Below are positions 38,066 to 47,526 of a stretch of DNA of 64,000 nucleotides, in pieces. Each line of letters opens with the position of its first letter. Position 1 is the first letter of the stretch. The notes beneath the pieces were generated by a model, which searched no databases, was not told the DNA's origin, and worked only from the letters and a program-made list of their open reading frames with translations. Where the stretch lies: positions 1,054,001 to 1,118,000 of the forward strand of contig NZ_LT629802.1 of the NCBI RefSeq assembly GCF_900106045.1. Direction: 5' to 3'. The position numbers were made by a program, and so were the translations under genes. This DNA is from Pseudomonas mucidolens (GTDB lineage Bacteria > Pseudomonadota > Gammaproteobacteria > Pseudomonadales > Pseudomonadaceae).

Positions 38066-39052
38066 ATGCTTATTTCCTCAAGCCCCACGGGCTCGCGTGA
38101 ACATTCCTGTCTGCATGAGCAAGTGCGGCAGACGTGTGACAAGCCGCCGGTAGTATTAAACAAGGTATTTAATAATGTATTTAACAACGCGCCGTCGGCG
38201 CCGCCCGCTGATTGGGTTAAATCTTCACCGGTGCGCCCGGCGGACGGGCAGGATGGGGGGGATTTCATGATGACGCTTATGTCCTTGTTCACGCTGCTGA
38301 CAGACGTCATTGGCAGGCTTACCAAACTGCTCGGTGATGGAACCGTGCCCGACACCGTGGCGCCGCAGATAAAACCCTCGGTCCAGGTGCCGATAGACCC
38401 GGTGACACCGCGGGAACTCGATCCGCCCTCAGTCCTTGAGGACTTTTCCGTCAGGCGAAATGGCGAACGACCGCTTAAACCATGGTCCGGGTTATATGAA
38501 TCCCCGCGGGAGTTCGGCCAGACCTACAACGTCAGCGTTCATGTCGCCGCCGTCAAGGCCGCGATGCTTAGATTCGGTCAAAGCCCGATGGACGTATTCA
38601 GGGAGATCACGCCCAGCGGTGACGGCTATGACGTGGTGATGCGCGATGATTACAAGGTGCACATCAGCCGCGATCAGCTCAAGCAAGTGGCGAGTTCAGC
38701 GAATTTTTCCGGCGATGACGCAGGCATGCTCAAGGATGCCCACTTCATCACGGCCGCCTTTATCGCGCGCAAAAAAGACGGAAGCTTGGGCAACCCGCCT
38801 TTCGCAAGCTTCGACGCTGCCCAGCAGGCCAGTCTGAGGGGAGAGTTCCCGAAACGTATGCTGCAAGGTTTGGGCTTGATCGGCCATATGCAGATGACGC
38901 TGCCAGATCAAGTGCTGGAAAAGGATGCGATTGGCGTTTTTGAGCAAGGCATTCAGCGCGGGGCCGTGTTTGCCGAAGGTGCCATCGATCGGCATGGGCG
39001 CAAGAGCGAAGCGGTCGCACCAGGCGGGTTCCGTGGCTATGTATTGAACTGA
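38066..39052 (+). CDS. Putative type III effector, catalytically dead paralog 2
   Basis: A 328-residue protein clearly related to its neighbours (AVKAAMLRFGQSPMDVFREI, then GDDAGMLKDAHFITAAFIAR). The position of the nucleophile Cys is Ser157 (YNVSVHVAAVKAAM). The Gln is not kept, and the His position is Arg312 in RHGRKSEAV. It therefore looks like a pseudoenzyme rather than a broken gene, since the frame is intact. The N-terminus MLISSSPTGSREHS is Ser-rich with Ile at 3 and no acidic residue before 12, a type III-like signal. A short tandem KVFNNVFNNAP occurs near 33-43. It is 13 bp from paralog 3, so those two form an operon. Confidence 0.72.
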   Translation: MLISSSPTGSREHSCLHEQVRQTCDKPPVVLNKVFNNVFNNAPSAPPADWVKSSPVRPADGQDGGDFMMTLMSLFTLLTDVIGRLTKLLGDGTVPDTVAPQIKPSVQVPIDPVTPRELDPPSVLEDFSVRRNGERPLKPWSGLYESPREFGQTYNVSVHVAAVKAAMLRFGQSPMDVFREITPSGDGYDVVMRDDYKVHISRDQLKQVASSANFSGDDAGMLKDAHFITAAFIARKKDGSLGNPPFASFDAAQQASLRGEFPKRMLQGLGLIGHMQMTLPDQVLEKDAIGVFEQGIQRGAVFAEGAIDRHGRKSEAVAPGGFRGYVLN

Positions 39053-39065
39053 GGAGACCAGGCTG

Positions 39066-39914
39066 ATGAATATCCGTTTATACAATCAGGCGCCCCACGC
39101 TGGCATCGTCGCTGTGCCGGAAGTGGAGAGGGCGGCCGACGCGCGTGCGCGCCTTGTCGATGACTGTGCACGCCTGAACCGGCCGCTGCTGGCAAAACCG
39201 TTGCCTGCCCCGGCGGAGTTGCCACGCGCTATAAGCGCGTTGCTGATCCAGCTTTCGTCGCTGCTGGAGCGTTTATCGCGCTCACGGGAAAGGCTGCCGA
39301 CCCTGGTGGACAAAAGTCCTGCTTATCCTTCAAGCAAAGCCATAGGCGAAGCGCCTGCCGATATCTGGAGCGGTTTTTATCAATCGGTGGAAGGCAACTG
39401 CGTGACGGTCTCGGCCATCAAGGCGGCGATGATGCGGTTTGGCCAGAACCCGCTCGGCATCTACCGTGAAATACACGCCACCGACCAAGGTTATGCAGTG
39501 ACCACCCGCGACGGCAAGGTGCTGGCGGTGTCCCATGCCGAGTTGCGGCTTGCGGCCCGCCATTCGGGGTTCAAGGGGCATGACGCGGGCATGCTCAAGG
39601 ATGCCAACTTCCTCTATGCGGTGAGCGCCAAACGCGCGCAACTGGAAAATCATGAAGGCGCAGGGAAGAGTTTCAAGGCGGCGCTCGATAGCCTGAACGA
39701 TGGCGAGCTGCCGGGAGAGGGGTTCAGGCGCCTGGGACTTTTTGCGTATATGCGTCACGCGACCCGGCAAGAGTTGGCGGACGGCGCATTGGGCACCCTG
39801 GCGTACAACGGACACTCGGTGGCGGTGATCGGCAGCCACGAGGAGCGCTACGGCATAAAATGGAACGCGCCGCCTGCGGACCTGCATCACTATCAGGCAA
39901 TCAAGCTGGTTTGA
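39066..39914 (+). CDS. Putative type III effector, papain-like cysteine protease (paralog 3)
   Basis: A 282-residue protein with the same domain as paralog 1. GFYQSVEGNCVTVSAIKAAM gives Gln106 and Cys112, and YNGHSVAVIGSHEERYG gives His250; Asn267 lies 17 residues later and could be the third catalytic residue. The stretch SAKRAQLEN and LNDGELPGEG is shared with paralog 1. The N-terminus MNIRLYNQAPHAG has Ile at 3 and no acidic residue until 19. GAGGAGA precedes the start; the gene follows paralog 2 by 13 bp. Function and host target are unknown. Confidence 0.75.
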   Translation: MNIRLYNQAPHAGIVAVPEVERAADARARLVDDCARLNRPLLAKPLPAPAELPRAISALLIQLSSLLERLSRSRERLPTLVDKSPAYPSSKAIGEAPADIWSGFYQSVEGNCVTVSAIKAAMMRFGQNPLGIYREIHATDQGYAVTTRDGKVLAVSHAELRLAARHSGFKGHDAGMLKDANFLYAVSAKRAQLENHEGAGKSFKAALDSLNDGELPGEGFRRLGLFAYMRHATRQELADGALGTLAYNGHSVAVIGSHEERYGIKWNAPPADLHHYQAIKLV

Positions 39915-39927
39915 TCAGCCGCCGCGC

Positions 39928-42900
39928 TCACTCGCTCAGGCGCAGGTGAGCGGCGGCTTCCAGCAGCGTTAACCTGAAGGTTTCCAGTGGCAGTGGCCTG
40001 CTGTGCAAATAGCCCTGATACAGGTAGCAACCCAGCTTTTGCAGGAACTCCAGTTGTTCGAGGGTTTCGACGCCTTCGGCAATCACTTCAAGGTTCAGGC
40101 TGCGGGCCATGGCCAGGATGGCGCGAATGATTTCGGCATCATTGGGGTCATGCGTCGCGTCGCGTACAAACGACTGATCAATCTTCAGCGCATCCACCGG
40201 CAGGCGCTTAAGGTAGGTCAATGACGAATAACCTGTGCCGAAGTCATCCATGGCAAAACTGACGCCAAGTTTTTTCAGGCGGCGCATTTTGCTGATGGTG
40301 TCGTCCAGGTTCTGGATCACAATGCCTTCGGTGATTTCCAGCTTCAGCAAGGTGAACGGTATCCGATGACGGTTCAGGCTGCGTTCCACTCGTTCGACAA
40401 AATCGTTCTGATGAAACTGTCGGGGGCTGATATTGACGCACAGGCTGAAGCTCAACGGGTCTACAAGGCCTTCGGCAATCAATTGTGCAAAAGCTGCGCA
40501 AGCTTCGTCGAGAATCCAGGTGCCTACCTCGAGGATCAGGCCGCTGTCCTCGAGCACCTTGATAAATTCGCCCGGTGATTGCGGCCCAAGCTGTGGATGT
40601 TGCCAACGCACCAGCGCCTCGGCGCCGATGATGTGATTACCGCGTGCATCCACTTGCGGCTGGTAGTGCATGCTGAACTCGCCACGTGCAAGTGCCAGGC
40701 GCAAGTCGGTTTCCATGCGCTGCCGTTCGCTGGCTGTACGTTGCATGCTGTTATGGAACATCTGGATGGCGTTACGACCCGAGTCCTTGGCCCGATACAA
40801 GGCAATATCTGCACGTTTGAGCAGGTCCGCCGGGGTGGAGCCGTGATCGGGAATCAGCGCGACGCCAATGCTGGGGGTGACCTGCAAACGCTCGCCATCG
40901 AGAAACATCGGTTCGGAGAGCAATTCGCGCAGGGTCTCGGCCAGCGCCTGAACCTGGGTGCTGACGGCCACCCGCGTACCTTCCAGGCCGCTCAGCAGTA
41001 TCACGAACTCATCACCCCCCAGGCGTGCAACCGTGTCCTCCGTGCGCACGCTGGCTTCCAGGCGTGCGGTGACAATTTTCAGTACGGTGTCGCCCACCGG
41101 ATGGCCGAGTGAGTCGTTGATGTGCTTGAAGTGGTCAAGGTCGAGAAACAACAATGCGCCGCGTAAGTTATGGCGCTTGAGCAAGGCGATCTGCTGGCTC
41201 AGGCGGTCCATCAATAATGCGCGATTGGGCAGGTTGGTCAGCGGGTCGTGGTAGGCCAGGTGACGGATCTGCGCCTGGGCGTTTTTCAGCAGGCTCACGT
41301 CTCGAGCGGTCAGCAGCAGGCAAGGGGTTTCATTGAGGGTAATCGGCTCCACCGACACCTCTACCGCCAGCAATGCCCCGTGTTTGTTGTGCCACAACAT
41401 ATCCAGGTGATGAACACGCCCGTTGGTTTGCAACTCTGTCATTAACGCCGTGCGCTGGTTTTCGTCCGCCCAGATGCCGATCTGGTAGAGCGTCAGACCA
41501 ATGGCTTCTTCCGCTCGGTAACCGGTCAATCGACAGAAACCATCATTGACTTCCAGATAACGCCCGGTATCGCGTTCGGTGATAGACACGGCGTCGGGAC
41601 TCGAATGGAATGCCTTGGCGAATTTCTCTTCGCTGGCTTTGAGCGCGGCTTCCGAGCGCTGTTGCTGGGTGATGTCCCGCAGGGTGGTAACGATGCATGG
41701 CTGGTTGCCCACCTTGATCAGGCGACTGGCAATCACGCAGGTCAGGCTTTGACCGTGCTTGTGATGGACGATAAGCGCAACGTTGTTCAGCGCCTGCTCC
41801 CGGATCACCTGTTCAACGCGTTGCAGGCGCTGGATGGATTCATCCCACAGGCCGATTTCCTCGGCACTTTGGTCGATAAGTTCCTCGGCGGTCCAGCCGA
41901 AGGTCTGGGTGAAGCTGGGATTGATTTCGATGAACTGGCCGGTTGCCAGGCTGGTGACACAAATCGGGTCGGGACTGGCGAGGAACAGGCTGGCAAACTT
42001 TTCCTCGGAGGCACTCAAGCGTTGTTCGCGTTCCACTTGGTCGGTGATGTCCAGCAAGGTACCGGCCATGCGCAGCGGTGCGCCGTTCTCATCCCGATAG
42101 AGGCGGGCCCGGCTTTCCAGGTAGCGCGAGCTGCCATCCTCCAGTTGCACGCGATAGGTCAACTGGTAATTGCCGGCCGGGCCTTCGCGCAGGGTGCGAT
42201 AGGCGTGGCGCATGTTGTCGCGTTCCTCATCGGGCATGCCCTCAAAAAACGCATCGAAGGACTCATGAAAGGGGTGTGGTGGCAGGCCGTGCAACTGTGC
42301 CGCGCGTGCCGAGCCGTACAGCATCCCGCTGGGGATGTGCCAGTCCCAGGTGCCCATTTGCGCCGAATCGAGGGCCAAGTCCAGGCGTTCCTGGCTGTCC
42401 TTGAGGGCTTGTTCGGCGTTTTTGCGTTGAGTGGTGTCGAGAAACGTACTGATCAGATAATCATGGCCGTCCAGCTCGACTTTTTGTGCGCTGAGTGTGC
42501 CGTCATGAACTTGCCCGTTACTGGCGCGAAATTGCACCTCCATGGTGATCGGCTCGCCTTTGCGCTGGGTGGCCTTGACCAGCTGTGCGCGTTGTTCGGC
42601 ATGCACCCACAGGCCCAGTTCCAGCGTGGTACGCCCAATCACGTCGGCCACCGGCCAGCCGAACAGGCTTTCAAAATACTGGTTGGCTTCAGTGATCAGG
42701 CCATCTTCCTGGCGAGTCAGCAGGACCATGTTCGGGCACAGGTGAAACAATGTAGCGAAGCGCTTTTCCGAATAACTGAGCGCCTGTTCACGTTCGCGCT
42801 GATGGGTGATCTCGCGTATCACGCCGATCATGTGGCGTTGCCCGTTTTTGTCGGTTAACAGGCTGCCATTGATTTCCAGCCAGTGCAGGCTGCCGTCAGG

Positions 42901-43236
42901 CCATTGAATGCGGTGATGCATGGCGTGCTCGACGGGTTCCCCCGCCAATACCGCATGAAACGCCCGGATGACCCGGCTCCGGTCCTCGGCGGGCAGCAGG
43001 TCGAGATAGTTCAGGTCCCTGGACAGCGGCTGCCGGGGATCAAAACCGAACAGCGCCTGGGTGCCCCGTGACCAACTGATCTGCCCGCTATTGATGTCCC
43101 AGCTCCAGGCGCCCAGCCGTGCGGCATTGAGCGCGGCTAACAGCTGCGGAGCGTTTTTCCAGCGTTGCTCTGCCTCCTGCGGGTCCAGAGCGTGGATATG
43201 CGGCAGCGGCGGCGTGGGGTCGACGGGGTTTGGCAT
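39928..43236 (-). CDS. Multi-PAS GGDEF-EAL cyclic-di-GMP protein
   Basis: A 1102-residue cytoplasmic protein without membrane segments. Five PAS/PAC units in a row (about residues 38-655) precede a GGDEF domain with intact ARLGGDEFVILL (about 735). An EAL domain follows, with intact EALVRWQHP and DDFGTGYSSLTYL (about 840-1095). Both the diguanylate cyclase and phosphodiesterase sites are therefore present, and the PAS units probably sense ligand or redox state. ATG 43236 is preferred to TTG 43257, which has no ribosome site. It is convergent with the effector-like genes. Confidence 0.92.
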   Translation of the reverse strand: MPNPVDPTPPLPHIHALDPQEAEQRWKNAPQLLAALNAARLGAWSWDINSGQISWSRGTQALFGFDPRQPLSRDLNYLDLLPAEDRSRVIRAFHAVLAGEPVEHAMHHRIQWPDGSLHWLEINGSLLTDKNGQRHMIGVIREITHQREREQALSYSEKRFATLFHLCPNMVLLTRQEDGLITEANQYFESLFGWPVADVIGRTTLELGLWVHAEQRAQLVKATQRKGEPITMEVQFRASNGQVHDGTLSAQKVELDGHDYLISTFLDTTQRKNAEQALKDSQERLDLALDSAQMGTWDWHIPSGMLYGSARAAQLHGLPPHPFHESFDAFFEGMPDEERDNMRHAYRTLREGPAGNYQLTYRVQLEDGSSRYLESRARLYRDENGAPLRMAGTLLDITDQVEREQRLSASEEKFASLFLASPDPICVTSLATGQFIEINPSFTQTFGWTAEELIDQSAEEIGLWDESIQRLQRVEQVIREQALNNVALIVHHKHGQSLTCVIASRLIKVGNQPCIVTTLRDITQQQRSEAALKASEEKFAKAFHSSPDAVSITERDTGRYLEVNDGFCRLTGYRAEEAIGLTLYQIGIWADENQRTALMTELQTNGRVHHLDMLWHNKHGALLAVEVSVEPITLNETPCLLLTARDVSLLKNAQAQIRHLAYHDPLTNLPNRALLMDRLSQQIALLKRHNLRGALLFLDLDHFKHINDSLGHPVGDTVLKIVTARLEASVRTEDTVARLGGDEFVILLSGLEGTRVAVSTQVQALAETLRELLSEPMFLDGERLQVTPSIGVALIPDHGSTPADLLKRADIALYRAKDSGRNAIQMFHNSMQRTASERQRMETDLRLALARGEFSMHYQPQVDARGNHIIGAEALVRWQHPQLGPQSPGEFIKVLEDSGLILEVGTWILDEACAAFAQLIAEGLVDPLSFSLCVNISPRQFHQNDFVERVERSLNRHRIPFTLLKLEITEGIVIQNLDDTISKMRRLKKLGVSFAMDDFGTGYSSLTYLKRLPVDALKIDQSFVRDATHDPNDAEIIRAILAMARSLNLEVIAEGVETLEQLEFLQKLGCYLYQGYLHSRPLPLETFRLTLLEAAAHLRLSE

Positions 43237-43298
43237 TATCAAAGGGCCTTGGCTCAATGGGCGTTCGGCGTGGGCTCAGGATCTAGGGACGCGAGGCT

Positions 43299-44183
43299 TT
43301 ATACCGACATCGGATCGACCTGTGCATCCAGTAGGCTCATGAAGGCCCGCGCAGCGTTCGACAGCGTCCTTTCGGTGTGCACGATATAGCCTAGCTGGCG
43401 ACTGAGCTGTATGCCCGGTAACGCGATACTGGTCACCTGTTCATCCAGCATGGTGCGCGGCAGCACGCTCCAGGCCAGGCCGATGGAAACCATCATCTTG
43501 ATGGTTTCCAGGTAATTGGTGCTCATGGCGATGTTGGGCGTCAGGCCCTGGGCCTCGAACAAGCGATGCACGATATGGTGGGTAAACGTGTTGCCCCCGG
43601 GGAATACCGCCGGGTGTCGGGCAATATCAGTCAGGCTGACCTTCCCGTTGCTGACCAGGCTGTGTTCGGGCGCCACGACAAAATCCAGCGGGTCATCCCA
43701 GACCGCGGTGGCCCGGACCAGCGTATGAGGCTCGGGGGCAAGGGTAATGACCGCTACCTCTGCACGGCCATGGAGGATTTCTTCATAGGCAACTTCTGAA
43801 TCCAGAAACTGAATATCCAGGGCCACGTTCGGATATTCACGGGTGAACGTGCGCAAGACGGGCGGCAGGCGATGCAGGCCGATGTGGTGGCTGGTGGCCA
43901 GGGTCAAGCGACCGCTGACTTCCCCGGTCAGATTGGTCAAGGCGCGGCGGGTGTCATCCAGCACATTGAGAATCTGATAGGCGCGGGGCAGAAGGGCGCG
44001 CCCGGCCTCCGTCAGGCCTACCTCACGACCCAGCCGGTCGAACAGGCGCACTTTCAATTGCTGCTCCAGCCCTGCAATGCGCTTGCTGATGGCAGGTTGA
44101 GTCAAGTGCAGCCGCTCACCCGCACCCGAGAAGCTGCCGGTTTCGGCGATGGCAATAAAAGCGTTGAGATTGGCCAGGTCCAT
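43299..44183 (-). CDS. LysR-family regulator divergent from leuC
   Basis: The 294-residue protein has the LysR helix-turn-helix (LNAFIAIAETGSFSGAGERL, then PAISKRIAGLEQQLKVRLF) and a substrate-binding domain. ATG 44183 gives the standard MDLANLNAF start; the frame extends to 44213 without a ribosome site. The divergent position next to leuC, common in Pseudomonas, suggests control of leucine synthesis or of itself. Confidence 0.9.
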   Translation of the reverse strand: MDLANLNAFIAIAETGSFSGAGERLHLTQPAISKRIAGLEQQLKVRLFDRLGREVGLTEAGRALLPRAYQILNVLDDTRRALTNLTGEVSGRLTLATSHHIGLHRLPPVLRTFTREYPNVALDIQFLDSEVAYEEILHGRAEVAVITLAPEPHTLVRATAVWDDPLDFVVAPEHSLVSNGKVSLTDIARHPAVFPGGNTFTHHIVHRLFEAQGLTPNIAMSTNYLETIKMMVSIGLAWSVLPRTMLDEQVTSIALPGIQLSRQLGYIVHTERTLSNAARAFMSLLDAQVDPMSV

Positions 44184-44329
44184 GGGTGTATTCCAGTAGG
44201 TTATCCAAAGCATAAAAAATATGAATTTGAGTTATTTAATGTAACGCCATAGCATCAGCCTCACAAGCCAAAGGGTTATTGAACTGCTCAATGCCCAGGG
44301 CATAGAAAGACGCTGATGAGGACCGACTG

Positions 44330-45748
44330 ATGGCCGGCAAGACGCTTTACGACAAGCTTTGGGATTCCCATGAAGTGAAACGGCGCGATGACGGGTCGTC
44401 GCTGATCTACATCGACCGTCACATCATCCATGAAGTGACCTCGCCACAAGCGTTCGAAGGCCTGCGTCTGGCCGGGCGCAAGCCTTGGCGCGTCGACTCG
44501 ATCATCGCCACGCCTGACCATAACGTGCCGACCACGCCGGAGCGCAAGGGCGGTATCGAAGCCATTGCCGACCAGGTGTCACGTTTGCAGGTGCAGACGC
44601 TCGATGACTATTGCGACGAATACGGCATCACCGAATTCAAGATGAACGACGTGCGTCAGGGCATCGTCCACGTCATCGGACCGGAGCAAGGCGCGACGTT
44701 GCCGGGCATGACCGTGGTGTGTGGTGACTCGCACACCTCGACCCACGGCGCATTTGGTGCTCTGGCCCACGGCATCGGCACCTCCGAGGTCGAACATGTG
44801 TTCGCCACCCAGTGCCTGGTGGCTAAGAAAATGAAAAACATGCGGGTGTCCGTCGAAGGCCAGTTGCCGTTTGGTGTCACGGCCAAAGACATCGTGCTCG
44901 CCGTGATCGGCAAGATCGGCACGGCCGGCGGTAACGGCCACGCCATCGAGTTCGCCGGCAGTGCGATTCGCGACCTGTCCATCGAAGGCCGCATGACCAT
45001 CTGCAATATGTCGATTGAAGCCGGTGCCCGTGTGGGCATGGTGGCCGCGGACGAAAAAACCGTCGAGTACGTCAAGGGTCGCCCGTTCGCACCGCAAGGC
45101 GCCGATTGGGATGCCGCGGTCGAAGCCTGGAAAGACCTGGTCTCCGACGCTGACGCGGTGTTCGATACCGTGGTCAAGCTCGACGCCACCCAGATCAAGC
45201 CGCAAGTCAGCTGGGGCACTTCGCCGGAAATGGTCTTGGCGGTTGATCAAAACGTCCCGGATCCGGCTCGGGAAGCTGATCTGGTCAAGCGTGGTTCCAT
45301 CGAGCGCGCCTTGAAATACATGGGTTTGAAGGCCAATCAGGCGATCACCGACATTCAGTTGGACCGCGTGTTCATCGGCTCCTGCACCAATTCGCGGATC
45401 GAGGATCTGCGCGCCGCGGCGGTGATCGCCAAGGGCCGTAAAGTCGCTTCGACCATCAAGCAGGCGATCGTGGTGCCGGGTTCGGGGTTGGTGAAGGCGC
45501 AAGCCGAAGCCGAAGGGCTGGACAAGATTTTCCTCGAGGCCGGTTTCGAATGGCGTGAGCCGGGTTGCTCCATGTGTCTTGCGATGAACCCGGACCGCTT
45601 GGAGTCGGGCGAACACTGCGCGTCCACGTCCAACCGTAACTTCGAAGGGCGCCAGGGCGCCGGTGGGCGTACCCATCTGGTGAGTCCGGCCATGGCCGCC
45701 GCCGCCGCCGTCAACGGTCGTTTCATCGACGTTCGCGAATTGATCTGA
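44330..45748 (+). CDS. leuC: 3-isopropylmalate dehydratase large subunit
   Basis: The 472-residue aconitase-family subunit has the Fe-S cysteines in [15 protein letters not shown] (near 129), [15 protein letters not shown] (near 347) and [13 protein letters not shown] (near 407). With LeuD it isomerises 2-isopropylmalate to 3-isopropylmalate in leucine synthesis. leuD follows after 10 bp. Confidence 0.97.
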   Translation: MAGKTLYDKLWDSHEVKRRDDGSSLIYIDRHIIHEVTSPQAFEGLRLAGRKPWRVDSIIATPDHNVPTTPERKGGIEAIADQVSRLQVQTLDDYCDEYGITEFKMNDVRQGIVHVIGPEQGATLPGMTVVCGDSHTSTHGAFGALAHGIGTSEVEHVFATQCLVAKKMKNMRVSVEGQLPFGVTAKDIVLAVIGKIGTAGGNGHAIEFAGSAIRDLSIEGRMTICNMSIEAGARVGMVAADEKTVEYVKGRPFAPQGADWDAAVEAWKDLVSDADAVFDTVVKLDATQIKPQVSWGTSPEMVLAVDQNVPDPAREADLVKRGSIERALKYMGLKANQAITDIQLDRVFIGSCTNSRIEDLRAAAVIAKGRKVASTIKQAIVVPGSGLVKAQAEAEGLDKIFLEAGFEWREPGCSMCLAMNPDRLESGEHCASTSNRNFEGRQGAGGRTHLVSPAMAAAAAVNGRFIDVRELI

Positions 45749-45758
45749 GGAATACCCG

Positions 45759-46403
45759 ATGAGAGCTTTTACCCAACACACAGGTCTTGTAGCGCCGTTG
45801 GACCGTGCCAACGTCGACACCGATCAGATCATTCCCAAGCAGTTCCTCAAGTCGATCAAGCGCACCGGTTTTGGTCCTAACCTGTTCGACGAGTGGCGGT
45901 ACCTGGACGTGGGCTACGCCTACCAGGACAACTCCAAGCGCCCGCTGAACAAGGAATTCGTGCTCAACGCCGAGCGTTACCAGGGCGCCAGCGTGCTGCT
46001 GGCCCGGGAAAACTTCGGCTGCGGCTCAAGCCGTGAACACGCACCCTGGGCTCTGGAAGAATATGGCTTTCGCAGCATCATTGCGCCGAGCTATGCCGAT
46101 ATTTTCTTCAATAACAGCTTCAAGAACGGCCTGCTGCCGATCATCTTGACCGATGCGCAAGTGGATGAACTGTTCCAGCAAGTGGAAGCCAATGTGGGCT
46201 ACCAACTGACTGTCGACCTCGCCGCGCAGACCGTGACCCGACCGGATGGCAAGGTCTACCACTTTGAAGTGGATGCTTTTCGCAAGCATTGCCTAATCAA
46301 TGGCCTCGACGATATCGGCCTGACCTTGCAGGACGGCGAAGCGATTGCCGCTTTTGAAGCCAAGCACCGGGCGAGCCAACCGTGGTTGTTTCGCGATGCT
46401 TGA
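45759..46403 (+). CDS. leuD: 3-isopropylmalate dehydratase small subunit
   Basis: The 214-residue swivelling subunit has [20 protein letters not shown] near 19-38 and [16 protein letters not shown] near 84-99. It forms the dehydratase with LeuC. The ribosome site is GAGGAA, 8 bases before the start. Confidence 0.97.
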   Translation: MRAFTQHTGLVAPLDRANVDTDQIIPKQFLKSIKRTGFGPNLFDEWRYLDVGYAYQDNSKRPLNKEFVLNAERYQGASVLLARENFGCGSSREHAPWALEEYGFRSIIAPSYADIFFNNSFKNGLLPIILTDAQVDELFQQVEANVGYQLTVDLAAQTVTRPDGKVYHFEVDAFRKHCLINGLDDIGLTLQDGEAIAAFEAKHRASQPWLFRDA

Positions 46404-46423
46404 TGACTGAATGCACCATCGAT

Positions 46424-46455
46424 TGTAGGCGCGAGGCGTCCCCTCGCTCCTACAA
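46424..46455. repeat. Single REP palindrome, second subclass
   Basis: TTGTAGGCGCGAGGCGTCCC and CTCGCTCCTACAA form an imperfect hairpin with a GAGG-CG-TCCCCTC core. The same core lies inside the composite repeat at 5749-5783. Confidence 0.65.
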
Positions 46456-46471
46456 AAAAGTACCACCCTAA

Positions 46472-46692
46472 GGTAATGCTGTTCAGTTAAGAAAGTCGCG
46501 TGCCGAACACCCTCCTGTGGCGAGGGGGCTTGTCCCCCGTTGGGCTGCGTAGCGGCCCTCAAACCTGCCCCCCCAGGTTGACTGGACGACCGGGAAGGCC
46601 TTTGGGGTTGCTACGCAGTCCAACGGGGGACAAGCCCCCTCGCCACACAAGCAGTATCAGGCGCTTCACTTGCTTAACTGAACAGCATTACC
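46472..46692. mobile_element. 221-bp inverted-repeat (MITE-like) element
   Basis: GGTAATGCTGTTCAGTTAAG (46472-46491) and its exact reverse complement (46673-46692) form the ends. Inside, 46516-46553 and 46610-46647 are inverted with 37 of 38 bases matching (GTGGCGAGGGGGCTTGTCCC class REP). The centre is unique and no protein is encoded. Solo pieces of its end occur at 5637-5653 and 24161-24186. It separates leuD from the methyltransferase gene. Confidence 0.8.
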
Positions 46693-46709
46693 ACCATAAG
46701 GAGCTTTCC

Positions 46710-47477
46710 ATGACCAGCACCGCCCACACCCAAGTTGTGCAAAAACAATTCGGCGAACAGGCTGCGGCCTACCTGAGCAGCGCTGTCCACGCTCAAGGCA
46801 CTGAATTCGCGCTGCTAAAGGCCGAACTGGCCGGGCAGGGCAGTGCGCGACTGCTGGATCTAGGGTGCGGCGCCGGTCATGTGAGCTTCAATGTCGCGCC
46901 GCTGGTCAAGGATGTGGTGGCTTACGATCTGTCGCAGCAGATGCTCGATGTGGTCACTGCCGCTGCATTGGAGCGCGGGCTGGATAACATCACCACGGTG
47001 CGTGGCGCCGCCGAGCGCCTGCCGTTCGCCGATGACGAGTTCGACTTTGTGTTCAGCCGCTACTCCGCGCATCATTGGAGTGACTTGGGCCTGGCGCTGC
47101 GTGAAGTGCGTCGGGTGCTCAAACCCGGCGGCGTGGCGGCATTCGTGGACATCTTGTCGCCGGGCAGCCCGCTGTTGGACACTTACCTGCAAGCGGTCGA
47201 AGTGCTGCGCGACACCAGCCATGTGCGCGATTATTGCGCCGGCGAGTGGATGCGCCAACTCAACGAAGCCGGCTTGCACGTGCGCAGCAGCAGTCGCCAG
47301 CGCCTGCGCCTGGAATACACGTCCTGGGTCGAACGCATGCGTACCCCGCAGGTCCTGCGCAGCGCGATTCTTGCGTTGCAACAGGCGATGGGCCAGGAAG
47401 TCCGCGATTATTTCGAGATTGAAGCCGACGGCTCCTTCAGCAGCGATGTGCTGGTGGTGTGGGCCGAACGCCAGTGA
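46710..47477 (+). CDS. Class I SAM-dependent methyltransferase
   Basis: The 255-residue protein has SAM motif I LLDLGCGAGHVSFNVA (about 49-64), then VVAYDLSQQMLDVV and FDFVFSRYSAHHW, as in UbiE/BioC-like methyltransferases. Substrate unknown; it is regularly found between leuD and leuB in Pseudomonas. ATG 46710 has AAGGAG 6 bases before it. The frame upstream to 46500 is the MITE-like element read through, and is not coding. Confidence 0.9.
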   Translation: MTSTAHTQVVQKQFGEQAAAYLSSAVHAQGTEFALLKAELAGQGSARLLDLGCGAGHVSFNVAPLVKDVVAYDLSQQMLDVVTAAALERGLDNITTVRGAAERLPFADDEFDFVFSRYSAHHWSDLGLALREVRRVLKPGGVAAFVDILSPGSPLLDTYLQAVEVLRDTSHVRDYCAGEWMRQLNEAGLHVRSSSRQRLRLEYTSWVERMRTPQVLRSAILALQQAMGQEVRDYFEIEADGSFSSDVLVVWAERQ

Positions 47478-47526
47478 TTTTTCCCGACCTGCCTGTGGGC
47501 GGGTCGCCCGATGAAATGAGGAAAAC

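Noticed and set aside
46500..46709. N-terminal extension of the methyltransferase from 46500
   Set aside because: The extension is the inverted-repeat element read through; the AAGGAG site before ATG 46710 fixes the start.
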